Origin: Synechococcus sp. UW140
GTDB taxonomy: Bacteria > Cyanobacteriota > Cyanobacteriia > PCC-6307 > Cyanobiaceae
Direction of reading: 5' to 3'
Assembly: GCA_945875915.1 (NCBI GenBank)
Contig: CAMCMT010000026.1
Location: 1 to 36,180, forward strand
Length of the DNA: 36,180 nucleotides
The position numbers were made by a program, and so were the translations under genes. The notes below the pieces were generated by a model that saw only the letters and a list, made by a program, of their open reading frames with translations, did no database searches and was not told the origin of the DNA. This document shows, in pieces, positions 9,577-17,851 of the stretch (positions are counted from its first letter, which is position 1; each line of letters opens with the position of its first letter).

Positions 9577-9772
9577 CGGATCAGGGAGTCCATGGGATCA
9601 AGCTGTTCCGCGCCGAGTGGGTTCCAGACGCTGCGCTCGAACTGTTCCCCATCCGATTTTTTGTTGTAGCGCCACACCACGGCATCCAGGGTGAAACATC
9701 TCGGGCCAACGCGGAGCCCAGATCGCGGTTGGCGATGCGCAGAAAACCATTGGGGGACTCAGCCGGCGCCAT
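9573..9772 (-). pseudogene. Small coupled ORF upstream of hsdR, apparently frameshifted
   Basis: An ATG at 9772, inside the 3' end of the nucleotidyltransferase gene, opens a frame reading MAPAESPNGFLRIANRDLGS and on through ALARD. A different frame then reads CFTLDAVVWRYNKKSDGEQF and continues as charged, protein-like sequence. That second frame ends with a TGA overlapping the hsdR ATG. Joining the two near 9690-9698 requires a shift of one base. The start overlap with the NTase and the ATGA junction with hsdR suggest a translationally coupled gene of about 66 codons. If no shift exists, the first frame alone makes 62 residues ending at 9581. No family is recognised. Confidence 0.35.
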
Positions 9773-10190
9773 GCAGCGTCTCCACTGGCTCCAGCTGCCG
9801 GCCATAGCGAAAGGCCTCGGCAATTACATTGATCCGTCCATGCTGCCGATCCTCCACTTCACTGGCGGAGAAGAGCAATAACTCAATCGGCAAACGATGG
9901 TGGGCCAGCGTCCACCCCAAGGCGTCCGTTTCCTCAAACCGCGAATGGCACGCCAGCCAGGCATCCGGCACGGTGACCAGCAGATCAAGGTCCGAATCGG
10001 GCCGTTCGGTGCCGCGGGCGCGGGAGCCGAACAGGCGCACCTGGGCACCTGGAATGGCCGCCTGGATCTCGGCCGCGATCGTGCGCAGCAGCGGTTCATC
10101 CACGACGTAGTGATAGTTGGAGGGGCGGGAAGAGGCGCTCATGGGATCAGTTTGACGTGGGTTGGCTGGCTTTGTCTCCTGCTTGATCAC
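9759..10190 (-). CDS. MNT-type minimal nucleotidyltransferase
   Basis: This small Pol-beta-superfamily nucleotidyltransferase carries the diagnostic VRLFGSRARGTERPDSDLDL stretch: the GSxARG loop and the DxD metal site, with a later acidic residue in LPIELLLF. The GTG at 10190 overlaps the stop of the upstream ATPase gene as GTGA, which favours it as start (143 residues). An ATG at 10142 is the alternative (127 residues). Minimal NTases usually pair with a HEPN partner as a toxin-antitoxin in which the NTase AMPylates or otherwise silences the HEPN RNase. No adjacent canonical HEPN gene is present, although a HEPN-like protein lies at the far end of the island. Substrate unknown. Confidence 0.82.
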   Translation of the reverse strand: MIKQETKPANPRQTDPMSASSRPSNYHYVVDEPLLRTIAAEIQAAIPGAQVRLFGSRARGTERPDSDLDLLVTVPDAWLACHSRFEETDALGWTLAHHRLPIELLLFSASEVEDRQHGRINVIAEAFRYGRQLEPVETLHGAG

Positions 10191-11455
10191 GGCGCCAGTG
10201 CCCCCACCGGCACCACGGCGATGCCATCCGGCCGCCGGTAGCCATAGCCGCTGCCGCAGACCACCGCCAGGAAGGCGGGTTCGCCGCTGCGGCGGGTGTC
10301 GATCTGCTGGCGAAAGCGCAGCAGGCTGGCGGCGGCGGCCTCCACCTGGCCCGGGCCGAGCTTGATCTCGATCGCCCCCCAGCGGCCATCGCGGAGCTGC
10401 ACGATCGCGTCCACTTCGATGCCGTAGTCGTCGCGGTAGTGGAACAGCTCACCGTCCAGCGCCTGGGCCAGCACCCGCAGGTCGCGGATCACCAGGGACT
10501 CGAACAGCAAGCCCAGCCACTCCAGATCCTTGAGCAGGCGATCGGGGCTGCCGCCCAGGGCCGCCACCGCCAGGGAGGGGTCGCAGAAGTGGCGCCGGGG
10601 TGCCTGGCGCAGGGCCGCCTTGGACCGCAGGTGGGGCCGCCAGGCGGGCTGGCTTTCGAGCACCATCAGCCGCTCCAGGGCCTGGAGGTGGTCGGCCACG
10701 GTGCGCGGGTCGAGGGGCCCATCGGCGCCGCCGGCATCGGCCGCCAGGGTGGACAGCTTCACCTCGGTGGCGACGTTGCGGCCGAGGGAGCGCAGCAGGG
10801 CCCCCAGCCGCTGGGGATCCCGCCGCCGCCCATCCAGCCGCTGCACGTCCACCTGGCGCACCTGCTCCAGGTAATCGCGGGCGGCCCGGCAGGCCGCCGC
10901 CAGGGGCCGCTCCAGCTGGGCCGGCCAGCCGCCACGGCACACCAGCTCGGCCAGATCGGCCAGCGTCAGCCCCGGATCGGCGCAGCTCGGCGGATCCCCC
11001 GCCAGTAGCGCCGCCAGCGAGACGCCGCCCTGGCCGGCGCCACTTTCCACCAGGCCCATGGGCCGGAGCCGCAGAAAGGAGAAGCGCCCAGCCCCGGTGT
11101 GGCGCTCGGCGTCATCGGCCGGCACCGCCGAACCGGTGAGTAGAAATTGCCCCGGCGCCTCGGCGGCATCCACGGCCCGCCGCACTTGGTTCCAGAGCGC
11201 CGGCGTCACTTGCCACTCATCCAGCAGGCGCGGCCGGGGCCCCGCCAGCACCAGGGCTGGATCCACCGCCAGGGCCTGGCGGGCGGCGTTGTCCACATCC
11301 AGCAGCACCGTGGAGGCGGCCAGCTGCTGGGCCAGGCGGGTTTTGCCACAGGCTTTCGGGCCCTCGATCACCACCGCGCCGGCGGCGTCCAGGCAGGCGC
11401 GCAGCTCGGCATCGGCGATGCGGGGTCGGTAGGCCAAGCCTTTGCTGGCGGCCAT
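10187..11455 (-). CDS. AAA_14 / DUF4143 family ATPase
   Basis: This 422-residue protein has an N-terminal AAA ATPase with Walker A IEGPKACGKTRLA (about 30-42), Walker B-like RLLDEWQ (about 76-82) and sensor FLLTGSAV. A C-terminal DUF4143 domain contains YGIEVDAIV...WGAIEIKLG, a PD-(D/E)XK-like core (about Asp349, Glu363, Lys365). Family members are common in accessory and defence regions but their function is poorly known; the nuclease-like core suggests nucleic-acid or regulatory roles. The stop overlaps the NTase start. Four phased 23-bp repeats begin 14 nt upstream of the ATG. The intact gene between hsdS and the NTase-hsdR pair looks like a cassette within the restriction operon. Confidence 0.85.
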   Translation of the reverse strand: MAASKGLAYRPRIADAELRACLDAAGAVVIEGPKACGKTRLAQQLAASTVLLDVDNAARQALAVDPALVLAGPRPRLLDEWQVTPALWNQVRRAVDAAEAPGQFLLTGSAVPADDAERHTGAGRFSFLRLRPMGLVESGAGQGGVSLAALLAGDPPSCADPGLTLADLAELVCRGGWPAQLERPLAAACRAARDYLEQVRQVDVQRLDGRRRDPQRLGALLRSLGRNVATEVKLSTLAADAGGADGPLDPRTVADHLQALERLMVLESQPAWRPHLRSKAALRQAPRRHFCDPSLAVAALGGSPDRLLKDLEWLGLLFESLVIRDLRVLAQALDGELFHYRDDYGIEVDAIVQLRDGRWGAIEIKLGPGQVEAAAASLLRFRQQIDTRRSGEPAFLAVVCGSGYGYRRPDGIAVVPVGALAP

Positions 11456-11468
11456 GGCGGGGCGCGCA

Positions 11469-11560
11469 ATGCAGGAGATACCGGGATTCTAATGCAGAAA
11501 AAACTGGCCTTCTGATGCAGAAAAAAGGGGTCTTTTGATGCGGGAAAAACTGCCTTGCCA
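11469..11560 (-). promoter_or_regulatory. Four direct repeats on an exact 23-bp period upstream of the DUF4143 ATPase gene
   Basis: ATGCAG/ATGCGG hexamers start at 11469, 11492, 11515 and 11538 (plus-strand coordinates), exactly 23 bp apart. The middle two extend to ATGCAGAAAAAA and the last reads ATGCGGGAAAAA. The array ends 14 bp before the ATPase start codon on the minus strand, where a promoter or operator would lie. The spacing is about two helical turns, so protein bound to each unit would sit on nearly the same face. Autoregulation by an island-encoded protein is inference. Confidence 0.6.
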
Positions 11561-11669
11561 AGGCCGGAAACGATCGGGCGGCTGGGGGTGTGCTCATGGG
11601 GATGGCGAATCGACCTGGGCTCCGCCTCCCCATCGCTCACGCTCTCCCCACCGGCGCGCCCGCCACGGC

Positions 11670-12785
11670 TCAGAGCTCGCCGTTGAAGGCCTGGTGCAGG
11701 AGGGACTTCTTCAGTTCCTCCAGGGCGGCGAGTTTGCGTTCGTAGAGGCGGGTGAGGTGTTGGGTTGCTTCCTGAAGTTCCTCAACTCCATTGACAATCC
11801 TTGCCTGCTCCTCAACCCATTCTGGAATCGGTATTGGTATCGCGTTCAGCGCCCTCTGGTTGAGCTTTGGCTGTGCGGCGCCTGTGATGAATTCATCAAG
11901 CTTGATACTTTCTAAATAGAACTCGACGAACCGCTGGGTCGCCATGCTCTCAAAATGTAGAATGTGTGCGTGGTTATTGACCCAGTATCTGCCGGTTGCT
12001 GAGAACGCAATGGGCGTCGATCTCGCCAGCAGATTCGCTCCGTCTTCAGAAACCAACAGATTGTCGCCCTCGAAAATATAGTCCGCTACGTAATCCACAA
12101 TGCCTGACGCACCGTAGTAGGGATACTCGCCACTGCTTCGGACGTTCTTAGTTATTGGAACTCGCCTGCTGTCGAGGTTGGTCGAAATCTTGTCTAGCGT
12201 CGTTACCTCCCACCCCTCCCCCCGCTGACTGAAGACGGATTGAAGATGACTTTCAAAGATCGCGCGTGTGCTCTGGAGGTTCCGTTCGGCGTTGGCTTTG
12301 GCGGTGGCGAGGCCCGCAAACGCTTCGTCCAGGAGGGCGACGATTCGCTGTTGCTCGGGGAAGGAGGCAACTGCCAACGGCAAGTCCTCGATTTCCGATT
12401 TGTTGATGGAGGCAAATACAGCTCCTTCCTTCCCGGCTATTTTAGGCTGCAAATGAAGTAACTGATAGAACAGAAAATCCTTGCTGATCTCAGGCTTTGA
12501 GCGGATCGCAGCCAGTCCACGCCCTATACAGATTTCCTCAGTGGCAAAATTGACTGGTCCGACTGGTGCTCGGACAGACATCAGGATGTCACCTGCTCGC
12601 GCAACCTTTGTTATGTGAGTGGTCCAAGTTGACGGTGTTTTTATAAATATGTCACCAAAGTCCTTCTTGCCCTGGTAGAATGGCAATCCTTCCCCTTGGG
12701 AATTGTAGAATTGACCCTCTGGCGATTGCCCAGAGATAACTTCGCAATAATCACCAATTGTGCTGATCTGCCAACCTTCCCTCAT
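11670..12785 (-). CDS. hsdS: Type I restriction specificity subunit (HsdS)
   Basis: HsdS supplies DNA sequence recognition to both the methyltransferase and the restriction complex. The 371 residues show the two-repeat plan. TRD1 is at about 1-140, followed by a helical spacer starting at the FPEQQRIVALLDEAF box and continuing through LATAKANAERNLQS. TRD2 runs from about WEVTTLDKIS, and the distal spacer from WVEEQARIV ends in LEELKKSLLHQAFNGEL, a standard HsdS C-terminus. The ATG at 12785 overlaps the hsdM stop (ATGA). TRD-coding segments (about 11820-12180 and 12430-12780) are visibly AT-richer than the spacers, typical of TRD exchange. The recognised sequence cannot be predicted. Confidence 0.94.
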   Translation of the reverse strand: MREGWQISTIGDYCEVISGQSPEGQFYNSQGEGLPFYQGKKDFGDIFIKTPSTWTTHITKVARAGDILMSVRAPVGPVNFATEEICIGRGLAAIRSKPEISKDFLFYQLLHLQPKIAGKEGAVFASINKSEIEDLPLAVASFPEQQRIVALLDEAFAGLATAKANAERNLQSTRAIFESHLQSVFSQRGEGWEVTTLDKISTNLDSRRVPITKNVRSSGEYPYYGASGIVDYVADYIFEGDNLLVSEDGANLLARSTPIAFSATGRYWVNNHAHILHFESMATQRFVEFYLESIKLDEFITGAAQPKLNQRALNAIPIPIPEWVEEQARIVNGVEELQEATQHLTRLYERKLAALEELKKSLLHQAFNGEL

Positions 12786-14569
12786 ACCAACTCCCTGATC
12801 CTCCCCAGCACGTCCGCACTATCCGCATCCAGCGCCGCAATCTCCGCCATGATCTCCTGCGGGCTCCGCAGCGCCACCGCCTCACCAGCATTAGGATTTT
12901 TCACCGAGAGGTCCCAGCTCTCTGGATCAATGGAGTCCGCCGCCATACTCCAGCTCTTGGCCGAGTCAGCAAACGTCTTCTGCTGCTCCACAAAGTCCGC
13001 CAGATCGCGGTCGTTGAGTGGGTTGGTCTTGCCCAGGTTGCGGCCGGGATCGAGCTGGTAAAACCACACCTGGCGGGTGGGCGCGCCCTTCTCGAAGAAC
13101 AGCACCACCGTTTTCACCCCGGCCCCCTGGAAGGTGCCGCCGGGGCAGTCGAGTACCGTGTGCAGGTTGCACTCGCTCAGCAACTTCTGACGCAGGGCCA
13201 CCGAGGCGTTGTCGGTGTTGGAAAGGAAGGTGTTCTTGATTACCACGCCGGCGCGGCCCCCGGCCCGCAGCCGGCGGATGATGTGCTGCAGAAATAGAAA
13301 GGCGGTTTCGCCGCTGCGAATCTCGAAATTCTGCTGCACCTCCTTGCGTTCACTGCCGCCAAAGGGTGGGTTGGCCAGGATCACATCGAAACGGTCTTTC
13401 TCCTGCACATCGCTGAGGTTTTCGGTGAGGGTGTTGGTGTGCAACACCTTGGGCGCTTCAATGCCATGCAGGATCATGTTCATGATCGCCATCACATAGG
13501 CGAGGCTCTTCTTCTCCTTGCCCGTGAAGGTGCCCTGTTGCAGGGTTTCTAGATCGCTGGTGCTGAGTTCCGCCTTCGCGGCCCCGCCCTTGCGCAGGAA
13601 TTCGAAGGCTTCGCAGAGGAAGCCCGCCGAGCCCACGGCTGGGTCATAAACCGTTTCGCCGATGTGGGGGTTCACCACCTGCACGATGGCGCGAATCAGG
13701 GGCCGGGGCGTGTAATACTCACCGCCGTTGCGGCCGGCGTTGCCCATGCGCTTGATCTTTTCCTCATAGAGCATCGAGAGCTCGTGCTTCTCGGCCTGGG
13801 AGCGAAAGCGCAGGCCATCGATCACATTGATGATTTCGCGCAGGTTGTAGCCGCTGCTGATCTTGTTGCGAATTTCGCCGAAGATCTCGCCGATCTTGTA
13901 TTCGATCGTGTTTGGCCCGCTGGCGTTCTGTTTGAAGCCCTCCAGGTAGGGAAACAGGCGCTGGTTTACAACGTCGCGCAGGTCGTCGCCGGTGAGGGCG
14001 GCGTGGTGATCGAGCTCGCCGCTGGCGGTTTTCGGGGCCGCCCAGCTGTTCCAGCGGTAGGCCTCTTCCAGGATGGGCGTAGAGCTGCGGCCTTCGAGGG
14101 CCGCCACGGCGGCCTTGTCGTCTTCGAGCCCGTCGAGGTATTTAAGGAACAGCAGCCAGGAGGTTTGCTCGGTGTAGTCGAGCTCGGTGCCGCAGCCGGC
14201 CTCCTTGCGCAGGCAATCGTCGATGGCGCGAAACGCCTGCTCAAAGGAACTGGCCGCTGCCGCCCGGGGCCCTTTGGCGGCGCGGCTGGCAGGCGCAGGC
14301 CGGTTGCCCTGGCCCAGGCCTGGGCCCTCCTGCCCCGACCCATCCGCCAGGGCCACCGAGCCGCCCCGACCGCGGCCAGGCACGATCAGTCTGCGGCCCA
14401 GCAGGTCAGCCTTCACCGCTTCGTAGCTCGCCTCGTCCCACTCCAGGGTCTCCCGCAGGCGGCCATTGCCCGCCGCTCCCCCCAAGGCGGCCAGGGCGCC
14501 AAGAAACTCGTCGTGGCGGTCGTCGCTGCTGACGGCGTCGCTCTGGTGGCTTTCAGCGGCGTAGGTCAA
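12782..14569 (-). CDS. hsdM: Type I N6-adenine methyltransferase subunit (HsdM) with N-terminal extension
   Basis: HsdM methylates adenine in the site read by HsdS. Motif I VYDPAVGSAGFL lies at about 307-318 and the catalytic motif IV ANPPFGG at about 399-405. The helical N-terminal HsdM domain (about 108-270) carries the expected TSWLLFLKYLDGLED. Residues 1-75 form an extra predicted winged-helix-like segment (DEFLGALAALGG, then LLGRRLIVPGRG), joined by a Gly/Pro/Ala-rich linker at about 76-106. Total length is 595 residues, longer than a minimal HsdM. It is the first gene of the restriction operon, followed by hsdS with a 4-nt overlap. The preceding 226 nt (14570-14795) is AT-rich and should hold the promoter. 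Confidence 0.94.
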   Translation of the reverse strand: MTYAAESHQSDAVSSDDRHDEFLGALAALGGAAGNGRLRETLEWDEASYEAVKADLLGRRLIVPGRGRGGSVALADGSGQEGPGLGQGNRPAPASRAAKGPRAAAASSFEQAFRAIDDCLRKEAGCGTELDYTEQTSWLLFLKYLDGLEDDKAAVAALEGRSSTPILEEAYRWNSWAAPKTASGELDHHAALTGDDLRDVVNQRLFPYLEGFKQNASGPNTIEYKIGEIFGEIRNKISSGYNLREIINVIDGLRFRSQAEKHELSMLYEEKIKRMGNAGRNGGEYYTPRPLIRAIVQVVNPHIGETVYDPAVGSAGFLCEAFEFLRKGGAAKAELSTSDLETLQQGTFTGKEKKSLAYVMAIMNMILHGIEAPKVLHTNTLTENLSDVQEKDRFDVILANPPFGGSERKEVQQNFEIRSGETAFLFLQHIIRRLRAGGRAGVVIKNTFLSNTDNASVALRQKLLSECNLHTVLDCPGGTFQGAGVKTVVLFFEKGAPTRQVWFYQLDPGRNLGKTNPLNDRDLADFVEQQKTFADSAKSWSMAADSIDPESWDLSVKNPNAGEAVALRSPQEIMAEIAALDADSADVLGRIRELV

Positions 14570-14795
14570 CGGGGGGAGGGGTTTTGTTGGTTAAGGATGG
14601 CAGGGGGCCGGTGGGTGGGGCAAGGGGTGGAGATGTATGAAAAGGGTAGGTGCATTGAGCTGGCAAGCGGACATAGAAAGTTGCCGTTTTTCAATTTAAG
14701 CTAGAAAAGCGTGAAAGTTAAAAGTAACCATCAAGGGGCTTTAAGTCCGATTTTCTGGATATACCTGTTTGGTGGAAAATTAATTGGGAATGAGC

Positions 14796-16238
14796 TTAGC
14801 TATTTAGGGGCCATTGAAGAATAGGATCCATTAGCTCCCTAAACTCTCGCCGAACATTTGCTTTATAGGCATTTTTGACGTCGGAGGCTAAATAGTGCAA
14901 TGCTTGCTTTAGTCGCTCTGAGATTGCAATTTGCTCTAATATCTGTAACACTTCATGCAGGTGCTCTTGGCAAGTTGGATTCCTAAGCTTTGAGTTTAGC
15001 TCGGGCTTGTATAAAGTTGCGATGCATTCAGTAATGCCTTCATCGTCTAGTAATCCAAAAAACTTATCATAAAGAGGGAGTCCGCTTGGGCTTACTCCAC
15101 GGCGATACGAGAGCCCCCGGCCAAGCCGGCAGCGTAGAACGATTTGGACCAAGCTTGAAAGAGCATCATGCGGTATATCGGCTGACGATCTAAAGTATTG
15201 AAGAATATCCTTCATTATGCTTGGCTCATGGTAATAGTTGTCCCTGCCATTGTGTGCATCTTCTAAATCGTCGGCGAGCTTTTGAAGGGCGATGTTGCGA
15301 GACGGAAGTGATTCGTACATTAGGCCTCCTACAAGCTTAAGAAACTCAACGCCTTTCTCAAGTTTTTCTTGGTGAAGATTGGTGCGATAGCTGTCAATTG
15401 TTACCCCAATCTTGTATTTAATATTGTCGCTTGAGAATTGCCAGATAGTTGGAGATATTTCAGCGATATTTTTGCGCAAAACTTGGCCCGAGCTAGGGTC
15501 TACAAAAATTCCAAATGACGTCATAAGTAAATTATTTACATGAGCAGGAGATAGGTTCTTGAGCTCTGATTGAAGACGTATAAGTGATGCATGGTCAATC
15601 ACGTCGCTTCTGGTCTTTAAATTGTTGACAAGGGCCTTAATCTTTATTGCAGACTCGGATGGTTTCTCCTGCAACACATCCTTTACGCATGTTTGTAGCC
15701 ACCCCAGTAGCTCGAACCCTCCGATTGACTCTACATTTGGGTGAGATGCAGCTATCTCGTTCCGCATTGTAAGAATATTGTCTAATTTGATAAATACAAT
15801 ATCTGAGATGAGCTCAAGCTTCATGCAGGATTCGAGAAGCACTGTGTCTTTAAGGCCGGATAAATCATCTTCGATATTGAAAGTTTCTCGATTTTTCCCG
15901 CCAACAGCAGCGTCAAAAAACAGATCAACGCCGTAAATTATTGCTTTCTTTCTTAGGCAGAGTACAACTTCATTCCATACGTAGTTCAGCGCTGCATCAA
16001 ATAAGCCGATTGCTGTAGCGCCAACAAATTTAGATAGATAGCAGGCGTCTTTCTTTACGTCTGATGGAAGAGTTGAGAGGAAGCTGGGGAGGTTGGCGGC
16101 AATAACGCCCCTTTCTTCCGTTGTGGCAATTATGTTTTCGGTTGGCAGTCCAAACTGCTCCAAGTATGCCGCGAAAACACTTGATTCTGCGGCAAGTTGT
16201 GCAGGCCTAACTGGTTCGATTGATTCCTTGTTCGTCAT
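14796..16238 (-). CDS. HEPN-like protein of the defence island (function inferred)
   Basis: This 480-residue protein starts at the ATG at 16238 (MTNKESIEPVRP); a longer frame reaches 16337 but its first 33 residues look non-coding. I do not recognise the full-length family. The segment at about 70-170 is helical and ends in ILTMRNEIAASHP, where Arg159 and His166 fit the Rx4-6H signature of HEPN ribonucleases at the place such a motif falls after two long helices. The rest is helical with no other motif. Base composition is much AT-richer than hsdM next door, suggesting separate acquisition. Placement upstream of hsdM, same strand, hints at an abortive-infection or regulatory RNase; this is inference. 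Confidence 0.6.
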   Translation of the reverse strand: MTNKESIEPVRPAQLAAESSVFAAYLEQFGLPTENIIATTEERGVIAANLPSFLSTLPSDVKKDACYLSKFVGATAIGLFDAALNYVWNEVVLCLRKKAIIYGVDLFFDAAVGGKNRETFNIEDDLSGLKDTVLLESCMKLELISDIVFIKLDNILTMRNEIAASHPNVESIGGFELLGWLQTCVKDVLQEKPSESAIKIKALVNNLKTRSDVIDHASLIRLQSELKNLSPAHVNNLLMTSFGIFVDPSSGQVLRKNIAEISPTIWQFSSDNIKYKIGVTIDSYRTNLHQEKLEKGVEFLKLVGGLMYESLPSRNIALQKLADDLEDAHNGRDNYYHEPSIMKDILQYFRSSADIPHDALSSLVQIVLRCRLGRGLSYRRGVSPSGLPLYDKFFGLLDDEGITECIATLYKPELNSKLRNPTCQEHLHEVLQILEQIAISERLKQALHYLASDVKNAYKANVRREFRELMDPILQWPLNS

Positions 16239-16845
16239 GGTACTAAACAGGGGGGTCCAGTAAATGAAGGGTTGATTGTGGCTTAAACGGAATAATCTTC
16301 GATAATTGGTTGGATTGGCATGGCCTATGGGTGCCAATCAACTCCGCTCAGTTTAGCCTTGTGCCTCGCTTGCTTCGTAAATACCCATAGCTTTGTTCCC
16401 TCCGCTACCAAGCAGCCCGTCTTGTCGGCTTGTGTCTAGGGGTAGCAGTTGGGCGTGGTGGGTATAGACCATGGGCGACTTGGAGCACTGCTGCCCTGTC
16501 GCAGTCCTGCCGGTTCGGACGGCCTGGCCGTGCAGTAGCTGGTGGCCGACGAGGCTTGGTGGAAGGTGCAGTTGGTGGTTGGCAATCGAAGATCTGGGAC
16601 GCAACCCAGCGAGCCATGGCGGCCAAAACAGGGCCCTGGGCCCCAACTACGGGGCAGCCCAGCTGCCCGGGTGATCCCCACCCTCCCTGATGGCTTGCCT
16701 TGGCGCAGGCCGCCCCACGGCTCTTCCTGTTGGGCCCTCGATGGTTAGCCCCCTGACACGCGAGTCGGGTGGCTGCAGAGTGCTGCCCTCGCCCTGGGCC
16801 CGATCGGCGCCGGATGCTTGCATGGTTTCCACCCCGTAGCTGCCC
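16239..16845. other. Intergenic stretch between the defence island and the DUF4079 gene
   Basis: About 600 bp with no convincing gene. The left third (to about 16390) is AT-richer and likely holds the promoter of the HEPN-like gene. The right part is host-like GC; short open frames there on both strands show no conserved motif. I see no tRNA, insertion sequence or obvious direct repeat marking the island edge. Confidence 0.4.
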
Positions 16846-17766
16846 ATGGCGCCGATCGACTGGCTGGCGTTGCTGCACCCAGTGCTGATCATTCTGTTCG
16901 TCTACCCGGTGGTGGGGGCGACGATCCGGCTGGGGATCCTGGCGCGGGAGCGGCGGCTCAAGATCAATCCCCTGCCCCCAAGTGTGGGCATTGAGCATGG
17001 CGACCACGGCCGCTGGCTCACCGGTGGCGTTGTGCTGGCCGTGCTGATCGCCCTCGATTACAGCTTTATCAAGCACTTTCTCGATCCGGCCCCACCCTTC
17101 GCCGGCGGTGCGGCCCGGCTGGCCTTGCTGCTGCTGATCAGCGCTGGCACCCTGCTGGCCTACGCGGCCCTGTGGTTCGTGAAGAAAGCCCGCCTGCGGG
17201 CCAGCTTTGCCCTGCTCACCTGGGCCGGCCTGCTGGGCCTGGGCAGCCAGAAGGAGATTTGGCGCCTGAGCGATAACCCGCTCACCGGCGAGTTCTGGGG
17301 CTCCCATTACTGGGCGGGTGTGTTGCTCACGGGCTTGCTGCTGTTCTCGGTGGCGGCCCGCAGCGAGGTGCTGCGCTCCCTGCGCATGCGCCGCCTGCAT
17401 GTCACAGCCAACGTGCTGGTGGCCGTGTTGCTGGCCGTGATGGCGATCACCGGCACCCGCGATTTGTTGCAAATACCCCCCAGCTGGCAGGCGTCGGCCC
17501 TGGGCGGTTGTGATCACGTCACCTTGAAGTGCGCCCCCACCATCTCCCCCGAGGCCTTCCGCCAGGCCCTGGATCGGGCCGTTAAGGAAGCCCTGGGCAA
17601 GCGGGGTCCCATGGCCCTGGCTGCTCCCGCCGGAGGTCCGGCTGGCGACTCCCCCGAGGCCGCTGCCATGAACCAGGCCGCTGCCGCGAACCAGGCCTCA
17701 GCCAAGAACCAGGCCGCCGCCCTGCCCCCTGCGGCCCTGGCCCCGGGCTTGCTGGCTCCCGCCTAA
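16846..17766 (+). CDS. DUF4079 family membrane protein
   Basis: The 306-residue protein has several predicted membrane helices: LLHPVLIILFVYPVVGATI near the N-terminus, WLTGGVVLAVLIAL, LALLLLISAGTLLAYAAL, YWAGVLLTGLLLFSVAA and VLVAVLLAVMAITGTRDLL. The order and the motifs GSQKEIWRLSDNP, FWGSHYW and TGTRDLLQIP recall cyanobacterial DUF4079 proteins, whose function is unknown; some ferric-reductase-like topology has been suggested for similar families. After about residue 240 the tail is Ala/Pro-rich with NQAAA-type repeats and is probably disordered. The gene is convergent with dus. A 370-residue open frame on the opposite strand is a shadow. Confidence 0.7.
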   Translation: MAPIDWLALLHPVLIILFVYPVVGATIRLGILARERRLKINPLPPSVGIEHGDHGRWLTGGVVLAVLIALDYSFIKHFLDPAPPFAGGAARLALLLLISAGTLLAYAALWFVKKARLRASFALLTWAGLLGLGSQKEIWRLSDNPLTGEFWGSHYWAGVLLTGLLLFSVAARSEVLRSLRMRRLHVTANVLVAVLLAVMAITGTRDLLQIPPSWQASALGGCDHVTLKCAPTISPEAFRQALDRAVKEALGKRGPMALAAPAGGPAGDSPEAAAMNQAAAANQASAKNQAAALPPAALAPGLLAPA

Positions 17767-17791
17767 GCGTTTGGGCGCTAGCTGACGCTCC

Positions 17792-17806
17792 CCGCCCTGG
17801 GGGCGG
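17792..17806. terminator. GC-rich hairpin between convergent DUF4079 and dus genes
   Basis: CCGCCC at 17792-17797 pairs with GGGCGG at 17801-17806 around a 3-nt loop. It lies 26 bp past the DUF4079 stop and 46 bp from the dus stop. There is no clear T-tract on either side, so terminator function is only suggested by position. Confidence 0.25.
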
Positions 17807-17851
17807 TCCGGGCCCCTGGCCGGGCGGCCGGCTTCGGCGCCGGTCAGGCGC

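Noticed and set aside
9573-10190. Possible canonical HEPN-MNT toxin-antitoxin pair
   Set aside because: The small ORF beside the NTase is about 66 codons and lacks an Rx4-6H motif, so it is too short to be the HEPN partner.
13664-14704. 346-codon plus-strand open frame opposite hsdM
   Set aside because: It is antisense to clear HsdM motifs and has no recognisable domain.
16405-17517. 370-codon minus-strand open frame
   Set aside because: It is antisense to the DUF4079 gene, extremely Gln/Gly/His/Pro-rich with no conserved motif, and a typical high-GC shadow frame.
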